A stretch of 64,000 nucleotides of DNA, from contig CM057452.1 in NCBI GenBank assembly GCA_016271365.2, forward strand, positions 1,244,059,001 through 1,244,123,000. The letters run 5' to 3'. Under the pieces are notes generated by a model. That model did no database searches. It had not been told where the DNA came from and saw only the letters and a list, made by a program, of their open reading frames with translations. This DNA comes from Neoceratodus forsteri (taxonomy: Eukaryota; Chordata; Ceratodontiformes; Ceratodontidae). Of this stretch, positions 45,606-56,270 are shown in pieces (position 1 is the stretch's first letter; every line of letters starts with the position of its first letter). The translations under genes were made by a program, and so were the position numbers.

Positions 45606-48000
45606 CTGGATTAAACTACTGTATAATTCCCCTACTGCTCAGGTACTTACTAACTCCACCCTCTCCTCTTACTTTAGGTTGGCAAGAGGAACTATGCAAG
45701 GCTGTCCCCTATCACCTTTTCTATTTATTTTAGCAATGGAACTCCTATCTGCTTGCTTGCACCAATCTGCCAGCATTAATGGCATTCCTGTGGGAAATTC
45801 TAGATATGTTTCTCTCTTCTATGCGGATGATCTCTTAATCTTACTTGAAAATCTATATAAGGCCGGACCTTTGCTAGTAGATTTACATAATAAATTTACA
45901 AATATTTCAGGCCTTACTTTAAATTATAGTAAATTAGAAATTCTCCCCCTTAATGACCACTGTAAAGTTTTCATGAACCTTCCTCTTGATTTCCGCTGGT
46001 CTCCTCAAGGTATAACGTATCTTGGTGTCAAAATAATTAGTAACTTAAAGAAAATATGGGACATCAATCTCAACCCCTTATTAGATAATATTAAAACAAT
46101 CCTGGACAGATGGAAGCTCCTTAATCTCTCTCTGTCATGGGGAGAATTGCAGCCATTAAGATGTCCATATGCCCCAAAATTCTTTATCTTTTCACTAACA
46201 TACCCTTAATTTTACCATCCCCTTTTCTTGCTAAAATTGATAAGTTAATGGGTAACTTCAACTGGGATGGGAAACCACCAAGATTGAATCATAATAAACA
46301 TCAATCTCACTGGAAAACAGAGGGATTTGGACTTCACTGGTTCAAAGGATATCTCTGGGCCTTTCGAGTGGCCCAAACCATTAAATGGTTTCAAAAACCT
46401 TCAGTTCATTCTTCGCTTTGGATCGCAATGGAATTTGCACTTTGTCCCGGAGGAGTTCCTACCGCCTTTTTTTTAACCCCCTTCCCTCTAAACTAAAACC
46501 ACACCCGACTACACTTTCCTCTGCTTTCTATTAGAAACTTCTCCACAAATGTTTGAAATCTAATCCTAAGTCTTGGTTTTATGCTCCTCTTTGGGGCAAC
46601 TCACTGCTTACCCTGGAAAACCACCCAATCTTCTGTTGTACGTGGAAGAATAAAGGATTTTTTTTTCCTAGGAGATATCTTGGAACAGAATTCAGTCACT
46701 CTTAAAACATTCTCAGATTTACAGGCTACTTGGAAACTCCCTAATCAGGACTTTTGGAAGTTTTTACAAATTCGATCAGCTTATAACCTAGTTTCTAGCT
46801 ACATATATAAGCACACTCTTCTAGAACCATATATTTCACACTGGGTCAATTAATCTGCTAAACTGAGCAGCCATATTTATAAAGACATTATTGATTAATC
46901 TCCCCGATCAGTCCATATCTGCTAAGAATAAATAGAGTGCTCTCCTTAACTACAATATATCACCTTTACAATGGAGTAAGTGCTGGCATTCAGCTCATAA
47001 CATATTTAGAGACACTCGTAGCTCCCTAATACAAATTAAGATTTTACATTTTTGGTATAGAACTCCCTCTGTTCTTTAATGTATGGGCCTCCTAAGTAAT
47101 AATAATAACTGCTGGCGTTGTAACCAAATCAGTGGGGATTTACTGCACATCTTATGGACATGTGCCCTTGTCAATAAACTATGGTGTAAAGTTTGTTTAT
47201 TTGCTTCCAGAGTAATAGGACAAAGGCTACCCTTTGACCTCAAACTATTCCTTCTTGTCATCCCTATTCCTGATAAACTCTCCTTTCACATGCACATTTT
47301 AGATGGCTCAACATACTTTTTCTTTTGGTTAAACGTCTGCTCCTTATGAAATGGAAAGCCCCATCTTTCCCCACCCTTTCTGATGTGCTTCAAAGCCTGT
47401 CTCAGTATGCGTCACTAGATCGTTTATCCCATGTTACTAATGACCGACTCACTGTATATGACAAGTGTTGGCAGGATTATTTCAAATACATTATATCTTC
47501 TGGATCTTCCAGACCCAATCCTTAGATGTATCAAATCTCTTTCTTTTTCGATACTACTAAGCTCAGATATCTCCTTTTCTTTTTCTTCATTGGTCTCTCT
47601 CTCTCTTTCTCTCTGTTCTATCCCTTTCTTCTCTTCTTGTTCACCCCACTTTTGTCTTCTTCCTCCATTAATGTATAATGTATGTACTCCCACCGATGTC
47701 ACTTTAAGTTAATTACATGGATTTTGGCATATTTATCGCAGTATGCATTTTGTAACTGATTACCTCTCTTTCTGAATTCACAATTACCTTAATAATTGTA
47801 ACCCCTTAGTTCAATACTTATAATATAGATAAAGTTAACTCTTATCGCTATCATATGTTTATAAAGCTCTTTATTTTTATTTTACCTACTCATACAATAT
47901 GCACATAAAGTGATTTATTTCTATGTACTTTATATGGAGAATACTCTTCACTGTTTGTGATTGTATACTTTTACATTTAAATGCAATAAAAAGATATAAA
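45606..48000 (+). mobile_element. 5'-truncated L1 LINE, 2,395 bp
   Basis: Bounded by an exact 16-bp duplication. It starts inside the reverse transcriptase and ends AATGCAATAAAAAGATATAAA, with an AATAAA at 47985-47990 close to the end. It is AT-richer and of a different subfamily from the L1 at 1916. Confidence 0.92.
45670..47525 (+). pseudogene. L1 ORF2p C-terminal part, broken
   Basis: Opening with RGTMQGCPLSPFLFILAMELL (motif B), then NGIPVGNSRYVSLFYADDLLILL (motif C with YADD intact, about 45820), ITYLGVKI (about 46012) and LSWGELQ..MGRIAAIKMSICPKILYLF (46137, after a frameshift). GFGLHWFKGYLWAFRVAQTIKW is at about 46324. A zinc-knuckle block CWRC..GDLLHILWTC (47112-47163) identifies the L1 C-terminus. 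The frame ends SGSSRPNP at 47523. Stops and shifts lie near 46200, 46495 and 46850. The endonuclease is absent through 5' truncation. Confidence 0.88.
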
Positions 48001-48016
48001 AAAAGTGAGCAAGCCC
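48001..48016. repeat. Target-site duplication of the 2.4-kb L1, right
   Basis: Exact copy of 45590-45605. Confidence 0.94.
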
Positions 48017-50452
48017 ACCTTAAAGAGGACTCTCCATCTGACTGACAGCCAGCGCAATTCATGCAGCACTGGGGTAATGTGGCAATACTTTGACTGCCCC
48101 GACAACAATCTGGCAGCTGTGTTCTGCATTAGCTGGAGCCTGTGAAGGATACCTCCTGAGAACCTGATGTAGAGCGCATTGCAGTATTCAAGCCCTGATG
48201 TCACAAAAAATGCACTAAGGTAGGGAGGTCCAGGGGTTGAATCAGGGACTTAATCCTGGCAACATTCCTCAGATGGTAAAAACTAGTGTAAACCACAACT
48301 GACACCTGAGCATCAAGTGCCAGGTCGCTATCCAAAATAACACCCAGGTTACACACCGTGGAGGAGGTCTTCTAAGGCACAGAACCCAGGATAGGTCCTG
48401 TCTCTACACCTGAGGCCATCCTATCATGCCCTCTGTTCGACTCCACTACCAGTACTTCCATTTTATCAGCATTCAGTCACATCCAGCTGGAAGCCATCCA
48501 GTCTTTTATTTCAGCAAAGCAGCTGTTAAGCACATCCACTGTGTTGAGTGTCCCAGGTGCAAAGGAAAGATACAGCTGGGGATCATCAGCATAGCAGTAA
48601 AAACCCAAGCCATATTTCCTAATGAGCCCTCCCAGGAACAGCATGTTCACGGTGAACAATGCTGGTGACAAGACCAAATCCTGAGGTGCTCAACAAGACA
48701 GGGGACTAACGGAGGAGGAGAAATTCCCAATCACTAGCCTTTGCCTCCTGTTTGTGAAAAAGGACTCAAACCAGCAGATGACTGTGGGGGCAAGTTCACA
48801 AAATTCCCTCAGGTGGTCAAGCAACACACAATGGTCCACTGTGTCGAATGCTGAGGATAGATCAAGGAAAAAAGAGAATTGTCCCCTCCCCTCGATCTCT
48901 CACCCTGAGAAGGTCATTGTGCACCCGAACAATGCAGTTTCTGTGCTATGCCTTGCCCGAAACCCAGGCTGGAGAGGCTTGTATAGATTAAAGGCCATGA
49001 TGTGCTCTTCAAGCTGAAGTGCCACAATCTTCTCAACAACCTTACCCAAAAATGGAAGACTGGAGATTGGATGATAACTTGCCTTGACATCAGGGTCCAA
49101 AGATGGCTTTTTCAGAAGGGGCCTCACCAATGCCTCCTTCAAGGCATCAAGAAAGAGCCCCTCAGACAAGGAGCACCTCAGACAATCAAGGCAAACAGCA
49201 GGCCAACTGAGTCAACACATCTCATCAAGAAATGCATCAGCACTGGGTCTAGTTCACAATATGTGTGCCTTAGCTTGGAAGCAACCCAATGACCTCAGCC
49301 ACTTCCATTGGTCTAAACTTGCCCCAACTAGGAGGAGTGCTCTCTGGGCATCTGAGGCAATCACTGTCAGCTGAATATTGGTTCACTGGCGGAATTCCAT
49401 GCCTGATGACAGACACTCTATCCGAGAAGAACTAAGCAAACTCTTCACATAAAGCATTCAAAACAGATTTTTTTCAGCTGCAGACAGGCTGGGTTTAGCA
49501 GCCTATCCACAGTCTGAAAAAGCACTGTTTGTTGATTCTTCCCAGCAGCCATCTCCCTGTACAGGAACTTTGCCTTCTTACAGTCAATTGCCCCTGGTAT
49601 TCACCATAGTGAGCACGCAGGGCCAGCTTGTCTATGTTCAGGCCTGTTTTGCACCAGCAGTGCTCCAACCTCTGACCCAAAATCTTCATCACCTTGAGCT
49701 CTACATCAAACCATGGAGATCTCAAGTGAGAAGGTCTGAGTCAAACATGGACTGGTGCTAGGGAGTTGAGCGCCTCAGACATCAACTTATTATAGGCAGT
49801 TACTGCAGCACATGTAACCCCCCCCACATGCAATGCCCACTCTAGATAGATCAGCCACTGCCAGAAGACTCTTGGGGGTCACACCCCTCAAAGAGAGGCA
49901 GCTGACCATCTTAGCAGGGGGAGAGCTTTTGGGTGCCCTGAACATGAACTCCACCGTGCAATGATCAAACCAAATGACCTGATCAGTCTTGAGGTTATTA
50001 ATCTCAAGCCACAGCGATCCAACATGTGGCTGCCCTGATGGGTCACGGAGGAAACTTCCTGAGACAGACCCAGTGATGACACAGTCTGGAGGAAGTTGTA
50101 ACCAAACCTAGCTGATTTGTTGTCAGCTCAAACATTGAAGTCCTCCAGAATTAATTATCTGGGAGCATCCAATAGTTCACCTATGACAGAACTGGCTACC
50201 TCCTGCAGAAATTCTCCCACCATCCCAGGGGGGTGGTAGATCAGGAGAATTCTGCAGCCTGCATCTGGACCCCCACGTATGGCCATGCATTCAAAGGAAC
50301 CCAGTCTTCCTACTTGGTGCACAGTGAATCCCAGCTCAGATCTAAAACAGATGGCAACTCTCCCACCCCTGTGGTCCACTCCAGGGCAATGCACAACAGA
50401 GTACCTGGGGGGACAGAGGCAGTAAAAAATGGGGCCAGCGTCATCAACCAAA
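48017..50452 (-). pseudogene. Host L2 LINE (minus): endonuclease and reverse transcriptase, broken
   Basis: On minus: DDAGPIFYCLCPP (about 50447), HRGGRVAICFRSELGF, GCRILLIYHPPG (endonuclease, to 50155); a CSVGSSHS-like EN end near 49990-49930; a linker with MRSPWFDVELKVMK (about 49725); SEGLFLDALKEALVRPLLKK (49169), SSLPFLGKVVEKIVALQLEEH, PGFRARHSTETAL; motif A decayed near 48850-48810; FYCYADDPQLYLSFAPG (motif C intact, about 48600); LNSCFAEIKDWMASSW; and LEYCNALYIRFSGGILHRLQLMQ to FKVGLLTF at 48001. The N-terminal endonuclease is missing at 50452, indicating 5' truncation. Confidence 0.83.
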
Positions 50453-51350
50453 TCAAATCAACCAAATATGTCCATCAAAAAAAGAAAGCAACTAAGAAAA
50501 AAACACAAACACAAGGTCCCTGCCTATTGCATACATCAAATACATAGAGTGGACCTTGAGGGAAAATAATTTATCTATATTTGAGCTGTTTGTCCTCGAC
50601 CAGTTTACTCATGGCTTACATCACTCATGAGGTTAACCAAGGTGAAACGGCACTGGTGTAGATAAATCTTTTATCCCGTAGTTTCCATCTGCACATCCTT
50701 TGGGTTGAGTGGAGTATTCAGTGTTTAACCCCAATTTTTGCATCTCAAAAACTTTGCCAGGGTTCAATGAAATTGCATGAAATTTGGCATGCGTGGTCTG
50801 GGTGTTAAATTCTTACAATGTGGGATGTGCCATGATGGGCACTTACCCAGATTCCAAGATCAGGAAATATCAATCATACATAAAAACAAAATTTTTGGCC
50901 ATTTGTTCAGTCTAATTTTTTTCAAGACAGAGCAGAGTTTTGTCCTGAAACATTCAGGGTTGTATTGGCATGTGCCATGGGTGTGCATTTTGAAGGTTTC
51001 ATGAAAAATATTTAGCAACTCCAGAGTTATGAGGAATTGAAATTCAACTTCTGTGCATGCTCAGTAGGGTTTTCAGGATAACTCTTTGATATGACCCAAA
51101 TATTTTTCAATTGTGAGCCATTTTTAGGTCATGACTAATTGTGTTTATGTGTTGTGATAACAATCTTTTGCTTGTGATGGGTGTAATCTTTTTTTTGGCA
51201 AAAAATGAAAATACATAAAATTAAGCTTGATTCTGGTGCTTATTTCTTTTAAACAAATGGGACAGACATACCTTTTTTAAACTTTAAGTTATTTGGTTTT
51301 CAGTTTAACCTTAGTAAGATGTCTAATTCCTTTGTTATAAGACAGGAATT
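50453..51350. other. AT-rich stretch, no supported gene
   Basis: A GGTGAAACGGCACTGGTGTA block at 50650-50669 recalls the GGTGAAACG..GGTGTA next to the direct repeat at 35849, but nothing else matches. Confidence 0.4.
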
Positions 51351-52405
51351 TTTTGTCACACATTTAAGTGTGGCACAAGAATTTGTGATACAAGAATTTT
51401 TAGAATGCACCAAAACGAATTCTTGGGCCACACGTAAATGTGTGACTATAGAATTCCATTATTCGGTACACACAAAAAATTATTGTTTTGCATTTAAATG
51501 TGTGACACCAACATTTCATCTTTTGTGTACACAAAAAAGTTTGTGTCTGACATTCATTCATTATAGATTGGCTGTTTTACAATATTTTAATTTCAAATTT
51601 TGAATATTCTGTTTACAGTCCAATATTTCAATTTAAACTTTTGAATATGATTTACATGACTGTACCTCATAAACAGGGATGGTTGGAATTTTAAATACAG
51701 GTCAAAGGTTCATTTCACAGCTACCATGACAGCCAAATTTTGGGTGGGATTTAACACATTCTAGTGAACAAGTTCATTATATGGGATCAAAATGTTAAAA
51801 CCTTTCCTTGGCCATCAACTTAGGGAGATGGCCAATGCTTTTGTCACAATCCATAAATTCTTGGATTGCACATTTAAGTGTAACTAAAGAATTTTTCATG
51901 CACTCAAAAAGTGTAATTCTTGGGTCGCACATTTAAGTGGAATCCAAGAATTTTTCAAGCTCACAAAGAATGTTTTGTGCATACTAAAAATGCTTGTTTT
52001 TCTGCCACATTAATTCTTTATGGCTACTTATTTCACATATTCTAATGTTAGGATACATTAATTTTTATTATTAAAATAAAAAGTGGAGTATCACTCCACT
52101 TGCTATGTCACTTCACTTTTTGTTTTAATAATAAAAATGATTTAATGTATTCCTAGCATTGGAATGTGTTTGTGGCAGTTTGAGTAGCCGTGCAGTTCTT
52201 TGCATGTCCAGCTGTGATTTTCTTTCTGTGTTGCCACTGCTCTGTATCTCCTTGTAGCCTCTGGTGTGTTCTGTGGACATTAATTTTTTGGTTACAATTT
52301 AAGTATGACACAAGAATTTTTATGCATACCGTAAATACTTAGTTTTCTGCCAGATTACTTCTTTGGTTGCACATTTAAGTGTGACCCTAGAATTTTTTGT
52401 GTAAA
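51351..52405 (+). repeat. Dispersed near-palindromic motif, seven copies
   Basis: Variants of CACATTTAAGTGTG followed by AC or GC and AAGAATTTTT start near 51357, 51428, 51489, 51867, 51927, 52291 and 52366. Within each cluster the spacing is about 60-75 bases; gaps of about 360 bases separate the clusters. The surrounding text (AATTCTTGGGT before, TTTTTGTGCATAC after) is also shared, so the unit is about 60 bases. Confidence 0.8.
52034..52168. repeat. 135-bp foldback (long imperfect inverted repeat)
   Basis: The left arm (52034-52087) starts CACATATTCTAATG and passes through TTTTTATTATTAAAATAAAAAG. The right arm (52112-52168) is its imperfect reverse complement, ending GCATTGGAATGTG. Inside the left arm and loop is a perfect AGTGGAGT-ATC-ACTCCACT hairpin (52082-52100). 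It interrupts the spacing of the near-palindromic motif array. Confidence 0.85.
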
Positions 52406-52439
52406 CTTTAAACAAAATACAGTTTTGGGTAAAGTGGAG

Positions 52440-54011
52440 AGACCCATCTTGATTCTTTCCCCCAGACAAGTGGGTCAGTATAAGCAGGACTGAGTTAGTT
52501 TACTCCAATTATCAAAGTGATTTTTAAAGGTGTTAACATGTTGATTATTCACTCTTTCTTGGGGTAATAAATTCCAAAGTCTAGATGCACGTATAGTTAT
52601 GTAATTATTTCTTTTATTTAAATTTGATTTCTTAATAATTATCTGTTTGTTATAGGACCTAAGTGTTTTTTGTCTGAACAAATAGAAAGATTGCAATGAG
52701 CTAACAAAGATGGAGATTGTAGCACTTTATGAATAAACAAAATGTCACCGCTATAACGTCTGGCTTGGAGAGTCTGGAGGTCAGTAGCATCTAACCTCTC
52801 AGAATGTGATTAATTAGTTAACCCAGAAATCTTTTTTGTAGCACTGCATTGAACCCGTTCCAATAAAACTATATCACCAACAAGATAGGGATTCCAAAAA
52901 GGGGATCCATAGTCCAGATGTGATCTGTACAACGGAATCAAGCACTCCATACTTCTTGTTACAAATGAGCGCTTGATTTGGCTTAATAATGAATGTGCAA
53001 GATTAGTAAATTTCAAACAGTGATCATGTGAAGTTCATTTGTTATTAACACAGATACCTAAGTCTCTTTCTAATGAAGATGAGTTCAGCGAGAGATTATT
53101 TATCTTATATATATTCTTTTTGTTTGTTCTACCAAAATGCAGAACAACACATTTATCAATATTACATTCCATAGAATTCAATTTGTTCAATAGAGGAAAA
53201 AATCAGAAACTAAACATTTTAAATTAGTCTCTGAGTCCACATAACCACCGAGTTTTGAATCATCTACAAATTTGGAAAGCCAATTTTGAGATGAAATTAA
53301 CTTGTCACTAATATATAAGTTAAACAGTGTAGGTCCAAGAACAGAGCCCTGAGGTACTCCACTAGTGACAAAACATTGGCTAGAAATAGAATTATTAAAA
53401 TTTACCCTTTGGGTTCTATTTGACAGCCAACATTTTATCCATTTTGTAAGACAAGATGATAACCCAAATAGTTCCAATTAATGACCCAACCTATTATGTG
53501 ATACTTTATCGAATGCCTTACTAAAATCCAAAAGTATGACGTCTGATGGAATATTGTTGTCCAGACCAATATTTATGTTATTATAAAATGCCACCAAATT
53601 AGTGGTGCATGAATACCCAATTTTAAACCCATGTTGGGAATTATCAGTCAAATTAAGATTTAAAATTTCTCTCTCAATTAACAGTTTAATAATCTTCTCC
53701 ATGATCTTACAAACAACGGATGTCAGGCTAACTGGACAATAATTTTGCACGTTTTCTTTATTACCTTTTTTGTAAATAGGTTTAACTAATGCTGTTAGCC
53801 AGTCAAGGGGAATTTGACCAGAAGTAATGGATTAGTTAAAATTATTTTAAGAGGAACTACAATTGCCTCAGCTGTTTCGAGTGAGAATCTTGTTGTAATA
53901 TTATCCAACTTACTGATTTTTTATGGAACGTAGAGCAGTCAAGATCATTTGCTCAGAAATAATATAGTGTGAGGATTTATTTGGCTGTTTCTGAAGACTA
54001 GAGAATACATT
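52440..54011 (-). pseudogene. CR1-like LINE ORF2p, reverse transcriptase part (left of the Harbinger)
   Basis: On minus from 54011: NVFSSLQKQPNKSSHY, then a stop-rich stretch, then GQIPLDWLTALVKPIYKKGN (about 53815), NYCPVSLTSVV (about 53745), GFKIGYSCTTNLVAFYNN, DVILLDFSKAFDKVSH (motif A, about 53545), CFVTSGVPQGSVLGPTLFNLY (motif B, about 53375), FVDDSKLGGYVDS (motif C, about 53260), thumb RSMECLIPLYRSHLDYGSPFWNP (about 52955), and C-terminal ASRLWNLLPQERVN with FKNHF (about 52600-52520). Three frameshifts are visible. It continues upstream at 61702 and was one element before the Harbinger arrived. Confidence 0.83.
54009..54011. repeat. Harbinger target-site duplication, left (ATT)
   Basis: ATT here and at 61702-61704. 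A 3-bp duplication fits PIF/Harbinger elements, though TWA is the commoner target. The LINE frame is continuous if one copy is kept. Confidence 0.8.
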
Positions 54012-54027
54012 GGGCCGGATATTCAAA
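54012..54027 (+). repeat. Harbinger terminal inverted repeat, left
   Basis: GGGCCGGATATTCAAA. The reverse complement of the right end is GGGCTGGATATTCAAA, one difference. Confidence 0.9.
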
Positions 54028-54299
54028 AGGCTTGCGCAATGCGCAATAGGGTTGCTCCAGCGCAAGTCAGAAAATGCGCCATTCTGCGATATTCAGCGGG
54101 AGGCAATTGCGCCACTGAAAACATGCTGAGCAACAGAGCAATGATGATGAAGGCATGCGCAACCAAAAGGGGTGGAACCATGCATAAAGTGCTGATGCGA
54201 TGTTCAAAGACTTGCGCGTCTCGCGGCAATTGGGCAAGCGGAGGAGTGCGCCATGGCGGAAATGAGCCAAAATAAAAGGAGCAAGGAAGAGGTGCAAGA
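54028..54299 (+). promoter_or_regulatory. Left subterminal region with TGCGCAA motifs; transposase leader
   Basis: TTGCGCAAT (54032), GCGCAAT (54041), GCGCAAG (54060), TGCGCC (54075), TTGCGCC (54108), TGCGCAA (54155), TTGCGCG (54212), TGCGCC (54247). The same hexamers are dense at the other end (61540-61685). In Harbingers, subterminal repeats are bound by the Myb-like protein and/or transposase. The region also must hold the transposase promoter. Confidence 0.55.
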
Positions 54300-55779
54300 A
54301 TGCTACAGGGGCACATGAGGCAGGGAGAGAGACAGAGCAAGAGGGACAAAGAGCGCAGGCCAGGGAAACAAGAGGACAGCGTAGGGGCAAGGGAAGGTGT
54401 GTGGGGCCACAGTGAGCAGAGGCCAGTAGGTGTACCCGGTGCAGTGGAGGTAGCAGTCATGACAGCGGGGGGAACAAAGCAACAACAGCTGGGGGGGACA
54501 CAAGCCAGGGACATGGACAGTGTCATCTTCCACATGGAAGCTGTAATGAGGGGGGTGAGAAGGCATGCTGCAGGGGGACATGGCTGTGGAAGGGCCAGTC
54601 GGCGGTTCGCCCCCAAAAGGCAGTACCGAGCCCGCACCAGCTTTGAGCTGTACTCAGATGTCGAGATAGTGGGCTGGTACCACCTGAACAGGGCAATACT
54701 GAGGTGGCTCTGTGAGCTGTGCAGTGATGTGATGCAGGCACCCACACGACGGAGTCATGCTCTGTCAGTGGAGACAAAGGTAACAGCCTGCATGTGCTTG
54801 CTCACCACGGGTACCTTCCAGAGACCAACAGGGGACACCACAGGCATATCACAGTCAGCCACATCACACATCCTCACCCAGTTCCTCAGTGCACTGCTGC
54901 CACATGCTGCAGAGTACATCCATTTCCCCAGCACCGCGGCGGAGTGCACAGCAAACATACAGGAGTTCCACAGGGTAGCACATATGCCTGGCATGCTAGG
55001 GGCATTAGACTGCACCCATGTGGCCATTCGCATGCCACCTGGCCCTGATGGGGCCACCTATATCAATCGGAAGGGATATGCCAGTGTCAACTGCCAGGTG
55101 GTGTGTGATGCCAGTGGGCACATCATCTATGTCTGTGCCACGCACCCTGGGGGAGCACATGATTCTTTCATATGGTACCAGTTGGCACTGTGCCATCGAT
55201 TCAAGAGTGGGGACATCCCCACAGGACATCTAGTGGGTGAGTATGCATGTAGAACTGACAAATTGTGGGCAAGGGGGGGTAAGCCACAGGTGCCATAGGT
55301 GTGGCACACAGGGTTAGGGGCAGTCTGAGCCTGAGCAAGACACTAACCTCCACTATCTCCACAGAGGTGACAGTGGATAGCCACTCCATCCCTGGCTGTT
55401 CACACCCTACCGGCGGCCCACGACCCCATTGCAGCAACGCTTCAATGAGGCACATGCCACCACACGCAACATCATTGAGTGGGTGTTTGGGATGCTGAAG
55501 GTGCATTTCAATTGCCTGGACACCTCCGGTGGTGCCCTACAGTATAACCCCTCAAAGGCCTGTGCTATATTCCTGGCCTGTTTTATCCTGCACAACATGG
55601 CCAAAGACTGTGGGATAGCCATACAGGTCGAAGAGGGGGACAGCAATGGGGACAATGGTGATGCCGGTGACGATGGGGATGGGCAGCCCCCCCTTGGACA
55701 ACAGGACCCCCGACTGATCCGGCTGGCCCAGCTGCATCGGGACACCATCACAGAGGAGCACGTCAGCCAACACAGGTAA
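54300..55779 (+). pseudogene. Harbinger DDE transposase (HARBI1-like), two exons, one stop
   Basis: Exon 1 is 54300-55236 from ATG 54300; exon 2 is 55367-55779. The intron has GTGAGT at its start and AG at 55365-55366, and joining gives 449 codons plus stop. Residues about 110-215 match the HARBI1 N-terminal and helix-turn-helix part (RARTSFELYSD, TRRSHALSVETKV, TGTFQRPTGDTTGISQS). The nuclease domain has LGALDCTHVAI (first Asp), VVCDASGHI and THPGGAHDSF (second Asp), VGDSG..LHPWL, and IIEWVFGMLK (Glu). The only break is TAG at 55378-55380, right after GDSG where Tyr is usual. The C-terminus is acidic. It cuts and joins the element ends in the nucleus; a single substitution disables this copy. 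Confidence 0.88.
55237..55366 (+). other. Transposase intron, 130 bp
   Basis: Donor GTGAGT at 55237; acceptor AG at 55365-55366 after a pyrimidine stretch. Only this acceptor, not the CACAG two bases before it, keeps the GDSG frame. Confidence 0.75.
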
Positions 55780-56270
55780 GTCATGGGGCCATGTGCAACC
55801 ACCAGTGGCTAGGGCACAACCCACATACACACATGGAAACACACCAGGGGTGCATGACAGCAAGGGAAGTGGCAGGGCACAGAAGCACACACATACAACC
55901 AGGGAGGGGGGAACAGTAACATGCCACATTGACGGACACACACACACACACACATACACACAATAGGCACACAGTGCACAGGGGTCAGGTGCAAAACAGA
56001 GCCGGAACACAGACACTAGCAACACATATGGCCACAGACCACCACGTCCACTGACTGACTATGTGCATGTGTCAGATGCTGGGCACCATCGCACTTTGGT
56101 GTACAGCACAATGCAGGCATCATCATGCACACGCACCTGTGGACAGCAGTCGGGAGGGTGTGCAGGTGGACCGTGTGTCTGCATGTAGGGCTGGGCACCC
56201 ACCGGTGCACTGCCCACCAAAACATACAATGCACACAGGGCAGCACCAGACAGGGCCCACACTGGGAGAC
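55780..56270. other. Spacer between convergent Harbinger genes, with (CA)n
   Basis: 491 bases between the transposase stop and the minus-strand gene stop. An (AC)n run lies at 55933-55962. No AATAAA signal was seen for either gene. Confidence 0.6.

Noticed and set aside
50630..50680. A second hammerhead-like site (TCATGAGG..GGTGAAACG)
   Set aside because: The CUGANGA core is violated and no stem II forms, so only the GGTGAAACG word is shared with 35824.
54300..55779. The transposase as a domesticated host HARBI1 gene
   Set aside because: It lies between terminal inverted repeats with a fresh duplication and carries a premature stop.
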